From the NCBI RefSeq assembly GCF_007830335.1, contig NZ_VLKU01000002.1:124001-188000 (forward strand): a stretch of DNA of 64,000 nucleotides, in the 5' to 3' direction. Numbering within the stretch: the first letter of the stretch is position 1; each line of letters opens with the position of its first letter. A program made the position numbers and the translations under genes. Of this stretch, positions 27,827 through 36,060 are shown one piece after another. Origin of the DNA: Paracoccus sulfuroxidans. Lineage in GTDB: Bacteria; Pseudomonadota; Alphaproteobacteria; Rhodobacterales; Rhodobacteraceae. The notes below the pieces were generated by a model. That model was not told where the DNA came from, ran no database searches, and saw nothing but the letters and a program-made list of their open reading frames with translations.

Positions 27827-28063
27827 TCATTCCGAGCACCATCTTGTTGTATGTCGCAAATTTTCTGCCAACTGCAACAATGACGTGCGACACGAAAAAG
27901 GCTGGAAAATCGGCCTTCCGAGAAGTGAATTTACGCGACAACTTCGGTAGAGATTGGTTAGAAAGCTAACATAATACAAAGCCGACGTACGACTGACTAA
28001 AATTGTTGGGCAATCCACGATTTCGCACCGACCAACTCGAAATTTCTTTTGAGAACATTTGCT

Positions 28064-28612
28064 ATGGCTTTACTAAAGACGGCGCGTTTGACGCTCAGTC
28101 CTTGCACCCCGGTGGATCGCATCGACTTCATCCAGCTAGAGCTTGACCCAGAAGTGATGCGGTTTCTCAACAATGGCGCGGTTGATCATGACAGGGCCGA
28201 TCCGGCGACCGCGCCGTTTCTCATGCCAAGAGGGACCGAGCCGAACGTCTGGACGGCGCGACGCAATGTGGATGACGAGTTCGTCGGCTGGTTCTGCTTG
28301 TTGCCGAAAGTGAAGACGGTAGCTGAAATTGGATATCGACTACGCCGGGAAGCTTGGGGTCAGGGGCTGGCATCTGAAGGCGCGTCGGCTCTCATCAGTT
28401 GGGGCTTCGAGGTCGCCGGGTATGATAAAATTGTGGCCAATACAATGGCGGTCAACCAAGGGTCGCGCCGTGTAATGGAGAAGATTGGCATGAAACACAC
28501 GCGGACGGATTTCTTGGATTTTCCCGACCCTATACCTGGCACTGAGCACGGCGAGGTAACGTATGAGCTGACCTGTTCAGAGTCCCGAAACTTGCGACAC
28601 AAAGCAAACTGA
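28064..28612 (+). CDS. GNAT-family N-acetyltransferase (RimJ/RimL type)
   Basis: 182 residues from the ATG at 28064 (a TTG at 28049 is in frame). TARLTLSPCTPVDRIDFI at the start, AEIGYRLRREAWGQGLASEGASALISWGFE in the acetyl-CoA pyrophosphate-loop region (R/Q-x-x-G-x-G/A) and VNQGSRRVMEKIGMKH near the end are typical. It acetylates an unknown amine. It stands alone between AT-rich flanks with weak codon match to its neighbours and is probably cargo in the ICE regulatory region. Confidence 0.82.
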   Translation: MALLKTARLTLSPCTPVDRIDFIQLELDPEVMRFLNNGAVDHDRADPATAPFLMPRGTEPNVWTARRNVDDEFVGWFCLLPKVKTVAEIGYRLRREAWGQGLASEGASALISWGFEVAGYDKIVANTMAVNQGSRRVMEKIGMKHTRTDFLDFPDPIPGTEHGEVTYELTCSESRNLRHKAN

Positions 28613-28625
28613 AAACCGCCGATGC

Positions 28626-28928
28626 TCACGCCTTGTTAGCTGCCGCCTGTTCCAGAATCTTCCTATAGCCCTCATGCGAAAGCCATTGCGCGCGTTCGAG
28701 ATGGCTTTGCCAGCAACGATAGGTCCGAAGTTCCTCGGCAACCGGATCGCGGTGCAGCACGATCCGCGCGACTTCCATCCAGTCCGCACCTTCTGCCTTC
28801 GCATCCAGTAAGCGCAGATAGGTCACGAAATGCCGTTCGTCATAGACGGTTATGGTGTCGCCGGTCGGCGCTTCATCGTCCACATCGGGATCGAGTTCGA
28901 CGGGAACCCGCATCGCCATCCCCTTCAT
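28626..28928 (-). CDS. Small DUF2285-type protein
   Basis: 100 residues: an acidic start (VPVELDPDVDDEAP), then TVYDERHFVTYLRLLDAKAEGADWMEVARIVLHRDPVAEELRTYRCWQSHLERAQWLSHEGYRKIL. This resembles the stand-alone DUF2285/DNA-binding-like proteins common in Trb-type ICEs; they may antagonise or assist the larger DUF2285 activator. It is convergent with the GNAT gene, and the structured 28984-29126 region lies upstream of its start. Confidence 0.7.
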   Translation of the reverse strand: MKGMAMRVPVELDPDVDDEAPTGDTITVYDERHFVTYLRLLDAKAEGADWMEVARIVLHRDPVAEELRTYRCWQSHLERAQWLSHEGYRKILEQAAANKA

Positions 28929-28983
28929 CTGGAGAGAGCCTTGCTTGCGGTGCGCCCCCGCAAATGGCCCCTCTACCTGGTGA

Positions 28984-29126
28984 TCGGGGAGTTAGTAACC
29001 GTGACTAGACGGCCCTATGACCTTTGGGCGGGTAGCCTTGGACATACGCCATAGGCTCCCCGACCATAGGTTCGAGGATCGTGGTGCCGTCACGGCCGAC
29101 ACCAACCGCTAGTCAGGGGTTACTAC
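28984..29126. other. Nested inverted repeats, candidate origin of transfer
   Basis: Part of a 445-base gene-free region (28929-29373). Outer arms TAGTAACC-TGACTAG (28992-29008) and their complement (29109-29124) enclose further pairs: TCGGGGAG at 28984-28991 with CTCCCCGA at 29056-29063, and CCTATG near 29014 with CATAGG near 29050. Such folding is typical of oriT or a single-strand origin. The relaxase gene is about 5 kb away, so assignment is tentative. Confidence 0.4.
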
Positions 29127-29256
29127 GCCCCAGAGCAGCGCGTCTGCTCCACCCACAATCTTAGCCGAGCTGCGCGCGAATGTCTTTGCCTTTTCGGCGC
29201 ATCGCGGCACGGGATGCTGAAATCCCTCATCTATTGGCCGCGCACCGCCCCTTGAG

Positions 29257-29296
29257 GGGGTGCCGCCAGCGCATAGACGCAAATGCGGCACGCTAC
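29257..29296 (+). repeat. 40-bp hairpin repeat, copy 1
   Basis: Begins GGGGTGCCGCCAGCGCATAG and matches 56419-56458 at 39 of 40 bases. It can fold with arms GTGCCGC and GCGGCAC around an inner GCG/CGC pair. It lies 77 bases before the HTH gene at 29374; the second copy lies 81 bases before the gene at 56540. The single difference (A or G) is in the loop, so the stem is kept. Confidence 0.8.
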
Positions 29297-29373
29297 GCGC
29301 CGCCGGTCTCTCGCCATGTTTCGCCACAGTCCGCTGCCGCCCTCGGCAGCCCAATCCCGACTGGAGGTGATCC

Positions 29374-29643
29374 ATGCCCAACCCACTTGCGGGCCTGCCG
29401 CCGCGCCTGTTGCGCACCAAGGAAGCCGCGCGCTTCCTCGGCATATCCATCCGCACCCTTGAGAAGCATCGCACCTATGGCACCGGGCCGACCTATCGCA
29501 AAGTCGGCGGTCGCGTCCTCTACACCGTCCGCGATCTGGAAGACTGGAGCGCGGCGGGCGAGCGCAAATCCACCCGCGACAAGACCGCCGGCACCGTCTT
29601 TCCCGCGCGTCCGCTTACGCCCGAAGAACGGGGCGACTGCTAG
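29374..29643 (+). CDS. Excisionase/AlpA-like helix-turn-helix protein
   Basis: 89 residues with a near-perfect GGAGGTGA ribosome site. RLLRTKEAARFLGISIRTLEKHRTYGTGPTYRKVGGRVLYTVRDLEDW is the MerR-like/excisionase HTH_17 domain. Such proteins act as recombination directionality factors or as regulators of the adjacent replication genes. Its stop abuts the repA start with no gap. The position next to repA rather than next to the integrase argues for regulation of replication/transfer. Confidence 0.8.
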   Translation: MPNPLAGLPPRLLRTKEAARFLGISIRTLEKHRTYGTGPTYRKVGGRVLYTVRDLEDWSAAGERKSTRDKTAGTVFPARPLTPEERGDC

Positions 29644-30720
29644 ATGCTGCGCGAGGACGACCACGACCCCGCACAGCCGACCGAGGACAGCGAGCGCAGC
29701 CGCCTAGACCCCTTCGTGGTCGCAACCGGCGACGCGCCGCCGCGCGACCAGCGCGACTTGATGGAACGGCCGTTCTTCTCGCTGGCGAAGACCCCGCGCA
29801 CCAAGCCGATTCTTTACAAGGCCGCCGACATAGAGGTGCAGGTGTTCGGGATGCCCGAGCACGGCATGGCGACCATATGGGACGCCGATGTGCTGATATG
29901 GGCGGCCTCGCAGATCGTTGCGGCCGAGAACAACGGCCTCACCACTTCGCGCTTTGTCCGGTTTACGCCTTACCATCTGTTGCGCGCCATCGGGCGGCCG
30001 ACCGGCAATCATCAATACCGGCTTCTGAAAGCCGCGCTCGCACGGCTGCAATCGACCGTCATCGCCACCACCATCCGCAACGGCCCGCATTGGCGTCGCC
30101 GGCAATTCTCATGGATCAACGAGTGGGAGGAAATGACGACGCGCGCCGGCCGCGTCGAGGGCATGGAGTTCGTCCTGCCCGAATGGTTCTACAACAGCGT
30201 CATTGACCGTTCGCTGGTCCTGACCATCGACCCGGCCTATTTCCGCCTGACTGGCGGCATCGAGCGATGGCTTTACCGCGTCGCCCGAAAGCACGCCGGG
30301 CACCAGCGCCACGGCTGGGTTTTCGAGGTCGCGCACCTCCACCAGAAATCCGGCAGCCTCGCCCGGCCGTCCGACTTCGCGCTCGACCTGCGCCGGATCG
30401 CGGCCCGCCAGCAACTTCCCGGCTACCTGCTCCAGATCGAGCGGGAAGACGGCCGCGAACTGCTGCGCATCCGCCCCGAAAGCTCATCAACAGGCACTGT
30501 TGATAACCCTGTTAATGCCATCGGCAGATCAGGCGCACGGGGTATCGGCACATCAGGCGCAGCACTATCGGCAGATCAGGCGCACGAACCGCAGCTAACG
30601 CTTTGGCCTGAAACGCGGAATCCGACCGCTAACTTATCTAACAGAGAATCTAACTCTTTTTCTTTGACGCGCGCGCAGGCGAAGCGTGGTGCCGGTTCTG
30701 CCCGAAGGGGCGTGCCATGA
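29644..30720 (+). CDS. repA: RepA-like replication initiator
   Basis: 358 residues matching the 'replication initiator protein A' family: ERPFFSLAKTPRTKPILYKAADIEVQVFGMPEHGMATIWDADVLIWAASQIVAAENNGLTTSRFVRFTPY, then AIGRPTGNHQYRLLKAALARLQSTVIAT and a winged-helix-like C-terminal part. It should bind iterons and start autonomous replication of the excised circle. The C-terminal coding segment itself contains three 20-bp repeats (30520-30586). No parA follows; a 21-codon ORF takes that place. Confidence 0.85.
   Translation: MLREDDHDPAQPTEDSERSRLDPFVVATGDAPPRDQRDLMERPFFSLAKTPRTKPILYKAADIEVQVFGMPEHGMATIWDADVLIWAASQIVAAENNGLTTSRFVRFTPYHLLRAIGRPTGNHQYRLLKAALARLQSTVIATTIRNGPHWRRRQFSWINEWEEMTTRAGRVEGMEFVLPEWFYNSVIDRSLVLTIDPAYFRLTGGIERWLYRVARKHAGHQRHGWVFEVAHLHQKSGSLARPSDFALDLRRIAARQQLPGYLLQIEREDGRELLRIRPESSSTGTVDNPVNAIGRSGARGIGTSGAALSADQAHEPQLTLWPETRNPTANLSNRESNSFSLTRAQAKRGAGSARRGVP
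30520..30586 (+). repeat. Three iteron-like direct repeats inside repA
   Basis: ATCGGCAGATCAGGCGCACG at 30520-30539 and 30567-30586, with a variant (ATCGGCACATCAGGCGCAGC) at 30544-30563. Starts are 24 and 23 bases apart, about two helical turns, so an initiator would bind the same face. AT-richer DNA lies on both sides (TTGATAACCCTGTTAA before, TTATCTAACAGAGAATCTAA after). Confidence 0.7.
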
Positions 30721-30782
30721 CGGCCGCGCTCGACGCGCTGCGCCCGCGCAGCCCCCAGCACATCACCGGAGACGAACAATGA
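30717..30782 (+). CDS. 21-codon ORF coupling repA to the DUF2840 gene
   Basis: ATG at 30717 overlaps the repA TGA, and its own TGA overlaps the DUF2840 ATG. It reads MTAALDALRPRSPQHITGDE and one more residue. In related elements a parA gene sits between repA and DUF2840, so this may be the fused start and end of a deleted parA. It may alternatively only pass ribosomes between genes. Confidence 0.35.
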   Translation: MTAALDALRPRSPQHITGDEQ

Positions 30783-31297
30783 CCCGTCGCGCCCACCGCA
30801 GCGCGCACGGCCGTCCGCTGCCGGACGGGCCTGCGCCCTTCACAACATTGGTCGAGCTGACCTTCGAGAAACGCAAGGTCGAGCACTGGATACGCTTCGG
30901 CCGCAAGAGCTACGAGCAGATCATCGACCGCCGCCGCAGCGTCGTCGGCTTCGCGCCGGGCAGCGTCTTTGCCTTCGTGCGATGGGCGAAAGGCGAGCAC
31001 GGCACTGTCGTTTCGCGCATCGATATTGTGCGCGCCATCGGGCGCGGCGAGCCGTTCCAGACATTGCCCTTCGTGCGCCCCGGTGGCGAAATCCTGTTGC
31101 GCCTCGACGGCTGGCCCAAGGTGCAGCGTGCGCTTGTAGCTATCGACGCCGTGGATGCGCTCGGCCTCGATCCGGCCGACGCCTCGCCGGATCACTGGCG
31201 GCACGTCCACAACCGTTTGACCGCCAATCTGGAACCGCACGCCTACACGCCCGAGCGACATGCCGCTTGGCTTCACCGTCGAAGGATCGAGCCATGA
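30779..31297 (+). CDS. DUF2840 protein
   Basis: 172 residues; GGAGA lies 6 bases before the ATG. LVELTFEKRKVEHWIRFGRKSYEQIIDRRRSVVGFAPGSVFAFVRWA is the DUF2840 signature. The family is confined to Trb-type ICEs and plasmids, between replication and traF genes, with no known activity. The rest of the chain (VQRALVAIDAVDALGLDPADASPDHWRHVHNRL) is helical. It overlaps traF by 4 bases. Confidence 0.85.
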   Translation: MTRRAHRSAHGRPLPDGPAPFTTLVELTFEKRKVEHWIRFGRKSYEQIIDRRRSVVGFAPGSVFAFVRWAKGEHGTVVSRIDIVRAIGRGEPFQTLPFVRPGGEILLRLDGWPKVQRALVAIDAVDALGLDPADASPDHWRHVHNRLTANLEPHAYTPERHAAWLHRRRIEP

Positions 31298-31839
31298 CGC
31301 GCCGCCGCACCCTTACGGTGACGGCGCTGGCGGTGATCGGCATCGCCGCCGCAAGCGCGGTCAAGACGCCGACGAAACTCATATGGAACGCCACCGCCAG
31401 CGCGCCAGTCGGGTTCTACACCGTCGAGCCGGCAGACCGGATTGACGTGCCCGAGCTGGTCGCCATCATGCCGCCCGAACCGCTCGCCAGCTTCATGGTC
31501 GAGCGCGGCTATATCGCGCGAGGCGTCCCGCTCTTGAAGCGCGTCTTGGGCCTGCCCGGACAGCGGGTTTGCCGAGCCGGCCGCACGATCACGGTTGACG
31601 GGATCGAGATGGGCGAGGCGCTGGAGCGCGACAGCCTCGGCCGCGATCTGCCCGTCTGGCAGGGCTGCCGCGTCATCGGCGGCGACCAGCTTTTCCTCAT
31701 GAATTGGGAAGTCCGCGACAGCCTCGACGGCCGTTATTTCGGACCCATCCCCGCAGATTCCGTCATCGGCCGAGCGGTTCCGCTCTGGACCGATGAGGAA
31801 GGCGTCGGCCGCTACGAGTGGCGCGCGCCGACGCACTGA
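31294..31839 (+). CDS. traF: Conjugative TraF-type S26 signal peptidase
   Basis: 181 residues: one N-terminal TM segment (LTVTALAVIGIAAASAVK), SAPVGFYTVEP with the nucleophile-region Ser, and LLKRVLGLPGQRVCRAG containing the conserved Lys of the S26 family. TraF of RK2 cleaves and cyclises the TrbC pilin, so this gene is the probable maturase for trbC at 47436. ATGA overlap with DUF2840 at the start. Confidence 0.88.
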   Translation: MTRRRTLTVTALAVIGIAAASAVKTPTKLIWNATASAPVGFYTVEPADRIDVPELVAIMPPEPLASFMVERGYIARGVPLLKRVLGLPGQRVCRAGRTITVDGIEMGEALERDSLGRDLPVWQGCRVIGGDQLFLMNWEVRDSLDGRYFGPIPADSVIGRAVPLWTDEEGVGRYEWRAPTH

Positions 31840-31873
31840 CCCCCCCCCGAGAACCAACCGCAGGAGATTTCCC

Positions 31874-32209
31874 ATGGCAGAAATAGGCACCTTCACCCGC
31901 ACCGAAACCGGCTATGCGGGAGAGCTTCATTCGTTCGGCCTCCACGAAAAGCTGTTCATCGTCCCGGCCAAGCCCAGCGACGTGAAAAACGCGCCCGATT
32001 ATCGCCTGCGCCTCGACAGCGAGGACGGGCCGGACGCAGGCCCCGCATGGAAAGACTCCAGTGAGAACGCTGGCGAGTTCGTGTCGATGCGATTGGAGGG
32101 ACCGATCTTTCCGTTCCCGATCCGCGCCAAACTGTTCCAGTCCAACGACGACCCTTCGGTCTGGACCCTGCGTTGGAAGCACGCCCGGAAGATCGAGGAT
32201 GAGGAATGA
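31874..32209 (+). CDS. DUF736 protein
   Basis: 111 residues: MAEIGTFTRTETGYAGELHS, then VPAKPSDVKNAPDYRLRL and a beta-rich C-terminus. This matches DUF736, a small protein nearly always found between traF and the lytic transglycosylase in these elements. Role unknown; the predicted beta-sandwich suggests ssDNA or protein binding. AGGAG lies 8 bases upstream of the ATG. Confidence 0.88.
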   Translation: MAEIGTFTRTETGYAGELHSFGLHEKLFIVPAKPSDVKNAPDYRLRLDSEDGPDAGPAWKDSSENAGEFVSMRLEGPIFPFPIRAKLFQSNDDPSVWTLRWKHARKIEDEE

Positions 32210-33078
32210 CGGCCGCGCGCGTCCGGCCCGCCATCCGGTCAAAGATCGGCATCCATTTGTTCGCGGAAAAGCCGTCTCATCCCTTCGTCCCGCTCGGCGA
32301 CCAGACGGCCGGCGCGCGCAGCAAAGGTCAGGGGCGGCCATCGGCCGGCGCTTGCGCCTTGCCCTTGACCGCAGCGAGCACGCTGGCAGGCTGGCGGCAA
32401 AGCGGAGACAGGCCGGCATGGCATTATGCCGTTCTGTTGCTGGCGGGGGCGCTTTCCGTCTGCGCCGGATCGGGCGTCGCGGTCGCGCAATCCGCGCCTG
32501 TCGAGCGCCCGGCCGCAGTCCATCCTTATGCGGCGCACATTGCCGAGGCGTCGCAGCGGTTCGGCATCCCCGAGCACTGGATTCGCGCCGTGCTGCGCGC
32601 CGAAAGCGCGGGCGATGTGCGGGCGGTTTCGTCGGCCGGCGCGATGGGATTGATGCAGGTGATGCCCGACACATGGGCGGGCCTGCACGTCCGCCATGGC
32701 CTCGGCCACGATCCCTACGACCCGCGCGACAACATCCTCGCAGGCACGGCCTATCTGCGCGAAATGTTCGACCGCTACGGCAATGTCGGCGCGATGCTGG
32801 CAGCCTACAATGCCGGTCCCGGTCGCTACGACGAGCACCGCGCGACCGGCCGCGCGCTGCCAGCCGAGACGCGGGCCTATGTCGCCGCGCTCGCGCCAAT
32901 CCTCGGCGGCGCGGCTGCAACCGAACCGCCGTCATCGGCACCGCCACCGCCGCCCGATTGGCGCGAGGCACCGATGTTTGTCACGCGCTCGACCGACGCC
33001 CGAACTGCGTCCGAACTGCCGTCCGAGGCGCAATCCGGTGATCTGTTTGCTGCCGTTTCGGAGCCGGATCGCCGATGA
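32206..33078 (+). CDS. Lytic transglycosylase (VirB1-like)
   Basis: 290 residues. A basic N-terminal stretch and a TM/signal segment (YAVLLLAGALSVCAGSGVAVAQ, about 75-97) precede the SLT domain: catalytic Glu in IRAVLRAESAG, AGAMGLMQVMPDTWA, and AYNAGPGRYDEHRATGRALP. It opens peptidoglycan for the mating channel. The 70 residues before the signal segment are unusual; translation might start later. The C-terminus is Pro-rich. ATGA overlap with DUF736. Confidence 0.88.
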   Translation: MTAARVRPAIRSKIGIHLFAEKPSHPFVPLGDQTAGARSKGQGRPSAGACALPLTAASTLAGWRQSGDRPAWHYAVLLLAGALSVCAGSGVAVAQSAPVERPAAVHPYAAHIAEASQRFGIPEHWIRAVLRAESAGDVRAVSSAGAMGLMQVMPDTWAGLHVRHGLGHDPYDPRDNILAGTAYLREMFDRYGNVGAMLAAYNAGPGRYDEHRATGRALPAETRAYVAALAPILGGAAATEPPSSAPPPPPDWREAPMFVTRSTDARTASELPSEAQSGDLFAAVSEPDRR

Positions 33079-33653
33079 AGATTGCCTATGCCGACCCGCC
33101 CTATATCGGCTGCGCGCACCTCTACCGCGATCATCCCGACTATGCCGGCGAGGTCGATCATGTGCGCCTGATCGAGCGACTGGAGCGCGACTATGACGGC
33201 TGGATATTGCACGCCGCCGCGACGCCGCGCTCCATCGCAACGCTTGCCCCACTGGTCGAGCGAACGGGTGCGCGATGGATGGCATGGGTGAAGGGATTTG
33301 CTGCGTTCAAACGCAATATTCCGGTCGCCTTCGCGTGGGAGCCGGTCATCGTGAAGGCCGCGCGAAAGCCTGTCGTCAGCAAGCGGTTGGTGATGCGGGA
33401 CTGGATTCAGGAGAGCATCACCCTGCGCCGTGGCCTCACTGGCGCGAAGCCCGAAGCGGTCTGCCATTGGGCTTTCGAGATGGTTGCCGCGCGTCCCGAC
33501 GACATGCTCGACGACCTGTTTCCCGGCACCGGGGCGGTTGCCGAAGCGTGGCGCACATGGCGGCTCAAATTCGCTTTGCCGGACGAGCCGGCAGCGCGTT
33601 CCGCTGCGCCTCGCGGTGTGCAGGATCGTGCAGCGGATGGAGCAGGATCATGA
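33075..33653 (+). CDS. Methyltransferase-like protein with DPPY motif
   Basis: 192 residues. YADPPYIGCAHLY at residues 4-16 resembles motif IV of adenine methyltransferases, and DDLFPGTGAVAEAW near 150-163 resembles motif I (F-x-G-x-G), the beta-class order. It is small and lacks a clear target-recognition domain. Such genes are common next to the transglycosylase gene in this ICE family. It may protect the incoming element by modification; activity is unproven. Overlaps neighbours by 4 bases on both sides. Confidence 0.7.
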   Translation: MKIAYADPPYIGCAHLYRDHPDYAGEVDHVRLIERLERDYDGWILHAAATPRSIATLAPLVERTGARWMAWVKGFAAFKRNIPVAFAWEPVIVKAARKPVVSKRLVMRDWIQESITLRRGLTGAKPEAVCHWAFEMVAARPDDMLDDLFPGTGAVAEAWRTWRLKFALPDEPAARSAAPRGVQDRAADGAGS

Positions 33654-33898
33654 AGGCAGGAGGGGCAGAAAAGGCAGGAAGGGCGGAGGGCAAGATTAAA
33701 GAAGACGGCACCATGTCGGGCCGCTTCTGGAAATTGTTGTTGTCTGCACACTGGTTAGGTGGCCGGTTCCGGCACCATGGTTTTGAGGGGCCGCGTGCCG
33801 CGATTTTGCGCAAAGCCTTGGCTTTGCAGGGTTTCAAGCGGCACCATAGGCGCAGATCGGCGGTTTTCCGGCGGTTTGGGCTGGAGTCGCGCCCTTGA
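33650..33898 (+). CDS. Small basic protein before the relaxase
   Basis: 82 residues, Lys/Arg/Gly rich (MKAGGAEKAGRAEGKIKEDG at the start, then a tryptophan-containing SGRFWKLLLSAHWLGGRFRHHG). ATGA overlap with the methyltransferase-like gene and TTGA overlap with the relaxase start suggest it is translated. No family recognised; the charge suggests a nucleic-acid-binding accessory, or the region may only be a spacer. Confidence 0.4.
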   Translation: MKAGGAEKAGRAEGKIKEDGTMSGRFWKLLLSAHWLGGRFRHHGFEGPRAAILRKALALQGFKRHHRRRSAVFRRFGLESRP

Positions 33899-35949
33899 GC
33901 GCCGACGACGAAAACCGCTTCCGACCGAAGCCCGGCCGCATCCGATCCGACACGCCGAAGGCTGGCAAGACCAAGAGCTTTTTCACGCAGGTCAGGAAGA
34001 TCACCCGGCAGCATCAGGCGGCAGCCTCCCGCGACCCTTCCATGCCGTCATCCGCCCGCCCGTCATCGTCGGGCCGGTCCCGTGCCGTGGTCGCCAGCGG
34101 CAAGGGCGTGAAGCGCGGCCGGGGCGCGAGCTTCGTGCGTGCCCGCAATATCTCGGGCAACTGGCATCATCGCCAGCCGGGCAGCCGCCGCGTCATCGTC
34201 AAGCAGCGCAGCGTCAGGGCCGCATTGAAGGGCGGCCGTGCCCGTGCACATCTGCGCTATGTCCAGCGTGACGGAACCTCACGCGACGGCGAGCGGGGCC
34301 GGCTCTATTCGGCGACCGAGGACCGCGCCGATGGCGACGCCTTCCTTGATCGCGGCAAGGACGACCGCCACCAATTCAGATTCATCGTCTCGCCCGAGGA
34401 GGGGGCGGAGCTGTCGGACCTCACGGCCTACACCCGCGATTTCATGAAACAGGTGGAAGCTGACCTTGGCACCAAACTCGATTGGGTTGCCGTCAATCAC
34501 TACAACACCGGCCATCCCCATGTGCATATCGTCGTCAACGGCCGCGACGATATGGGCGGGGATCTAGTCATCAACGGCGACTACCTTTCCGCCGGCCTGC
34601 GCGAACGCGCCAGCGAGCTTGCCAGTCTCGAACTCGGCCCCGTGACCGAGATCGAGCAGGCCCGCAAGCTATCCGCCGAGATCGACCAAGACCGTTTCAC
34701 CCGGATCGACCGCGCCATGGTCGAGGAAGCCGATGCCCGTTTCCTCGACCTGCGCCATGAACTGGCAGAGCCGAGGCGGCAGTTCGAGCGCACCTTGCGC
34801 CTGCGCCGCCTTACCAAGCTGGAGAAGATGGGGCTGGCGACCGAGCACGCGCCCGCCGTTTGGGAATTGAGCAAGGACATGGAACCGGCCCTGCGCGAGC
34901 TAGGCGAGCGTGGCGACATTATCCGCACCATGCAGAAGGCGCTCGGCCCGCAGGCAGGCGAACGCGATCCCATGAGCTTCCAAATCCATGACGGAGCGCC
35001 CGAGACGCCTATCGTCGGCCGCGTCGTGGACAAGCACCTGTCCGACGAGTTGGGCGAGAACCTGACAATCGTGGTGGACGGGATCGACGGTAGGACGCAC
35101 CACATCGCCGGCATCACGCCCGAGCGGCTGGAGGACGCCCGCATTGGCAGCGTCATCCAGATCGGCCCGGCCGAGGTGGCACCCCGGCCGTCCGACCGCA
35201 CCATCACCGCCATCGCCGAGGACGGCATCTATCGGCCGAGCCGCCATCTGGAGCAGGCGAAATTCGAGGGCCGCGTTCCCGGCGGCGACGATGAGGGCTA
35301 TATCGATGCCCATGTCCGGCGGCTGGAGGCGCTGCGCCGGGCCGGCATCGTCGAGCGCATCGACGCCGACCAATGGCGCATCCCAGATGATCTGGTCAGC
35401 CGCGCGGCTGATTACGATACCGGCCGCGACCGGCAGGCCAGCGTTCGCGTGCTTTCCCCGGTTGATCTGCAAAGGCAGATACGTTCGGACTGCGCGACAT
35501 GGCTGGACCGGCGATTGGTCCATGGCGAAACGGCCGACCTTGCGCCGACCGGCTTCGGGCAACAGGTCCGCGAAGCCATGGACCAGCGCCGCGAGCATCA
35601 TATCGAACAGCGCGACGCCACGCGCAACAGGGACGGCCGAATCTTCTACCGGCGCAATCTTCTCGCCACCCTGCGCGAGCGGGAAGTTGCGCGCGCCGGT
35701 GCGGAGATGGCCGAGGGCAAGGCGCTGCCGTTCCGCGCCGCCAAGGATGGTGAGAGTGTCAGCGGCAAGTTCACCGGGACTGTCCAGCTAACGAGCGGCA
35801 AGTTCGCCATCGTGGAAAAGAGCCACGAGTTCACCCTTGTCCCGTGGCGGCCGATCATCGACCGCCAGCTCGGCCGCGAGGTCGCGGGTATCATGCAGGG
35901 CGGTTCGGTGTCGTGGCAGTTAGGGCGGCAGCGGGGGTTGGGGCTATAG
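33895..35949 (+). CDS. VirD2/DUF3363-type relaxase
   Basis: 684 residues from a TTG that overlaps the upstream stop. A basic N-terminus and RAHLRYVQRDGTSRDGERGRLY precede the HUH-type metal site NHYNTGHPHVHIVVNG (His207, His209, His211). The long C-terminal part is DUF3363. It should nick oriT, stay covalently bound to the 5' end and pilot the strand to TraG. Its last about 65 residues (FTGTVQLTSGKFAIVEKSHE onward) recur as degraded copies at 37476 and 40502 around the cargo genes. Confidence 0.88.
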   Translation: MSADDENRFRPKPGRIRSDTPKAGKTKSFFTQVRKITRQHQAAASRDPSMPSSARPSSSGRSRAVVASGKGVKRGRGASFVRARNISGNWHHRQPGSRRVIVKQRSVRAALKGGRARAHLRYVQRDGTSRDGERGRLYSATEDRADGDAFLDRGKDDRHQFRFIVSPEEGAELSDLTAYTRDFMKQVEADLGTKLDWVAVNHYNTGHPHVHIVVNGRDDMGGDLVINGDYLSAGLRERASELASLELGPVTEIEQARKLSAEIDQDRFTRIDRAMVEEADARFLDLRHELAEPRRQFERTLRLRRLTKLEKMGLATEHAPAVWELSKDMEPALRELGERGDIIRTMQKALGPQAGERDPMSFQIHDGAPETPIVGRVVDKHLSDELGENLTIVVDGIDGRTHHIAGITPERLEDARIGSVIQIGPAEVAPRPSDRTITAIAEDGIYRPSRHLEQAKFEGRVPGGDDEGYIDAHVRRLEALRRAGIVERIDADQWRIPDDLVSRAADYDTGRDRQASVRVLSPVDLQRQIRSDCATWLDRRLVHGETADLAPTGFGQQVREAMDQRREHHIEQRDATRNRDGRIFYRRNLLATLREREVARAGAEMAEGKALPFRAAKDGESVSGKFTGTVQLTSGKFAIVEKSHEFTLVPWRPIIDRQLGREVAGIMQGGSVSWQLGRQRGLGL

Positions 35950-36030
35950 GAGCCAACGATACCGCATTGCAACGCAACAACTAATTCGATAAGAGCTGCT
36001 ATTCAATTTCGTAATCGTGGAGCCATCAGC

Positions 36031-36060
36031 ATGGGAAATTCCAAGTCAGCAGACAAGTAA
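36031..36060 (+). CDS. Leader peptide of floR
   Basis: A nine-codon ORF, MGNSKSADK, preceded by a weak purine stretch and followed at once by a strong hairpin. It closely resembles the leader described for the chloramphenicol exporter gene cmlA (MSTSKNADK), where drug-stalled ribosomes relieve translational attenuation. Confidence 0.75.
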   Translation: MGNSKSADK

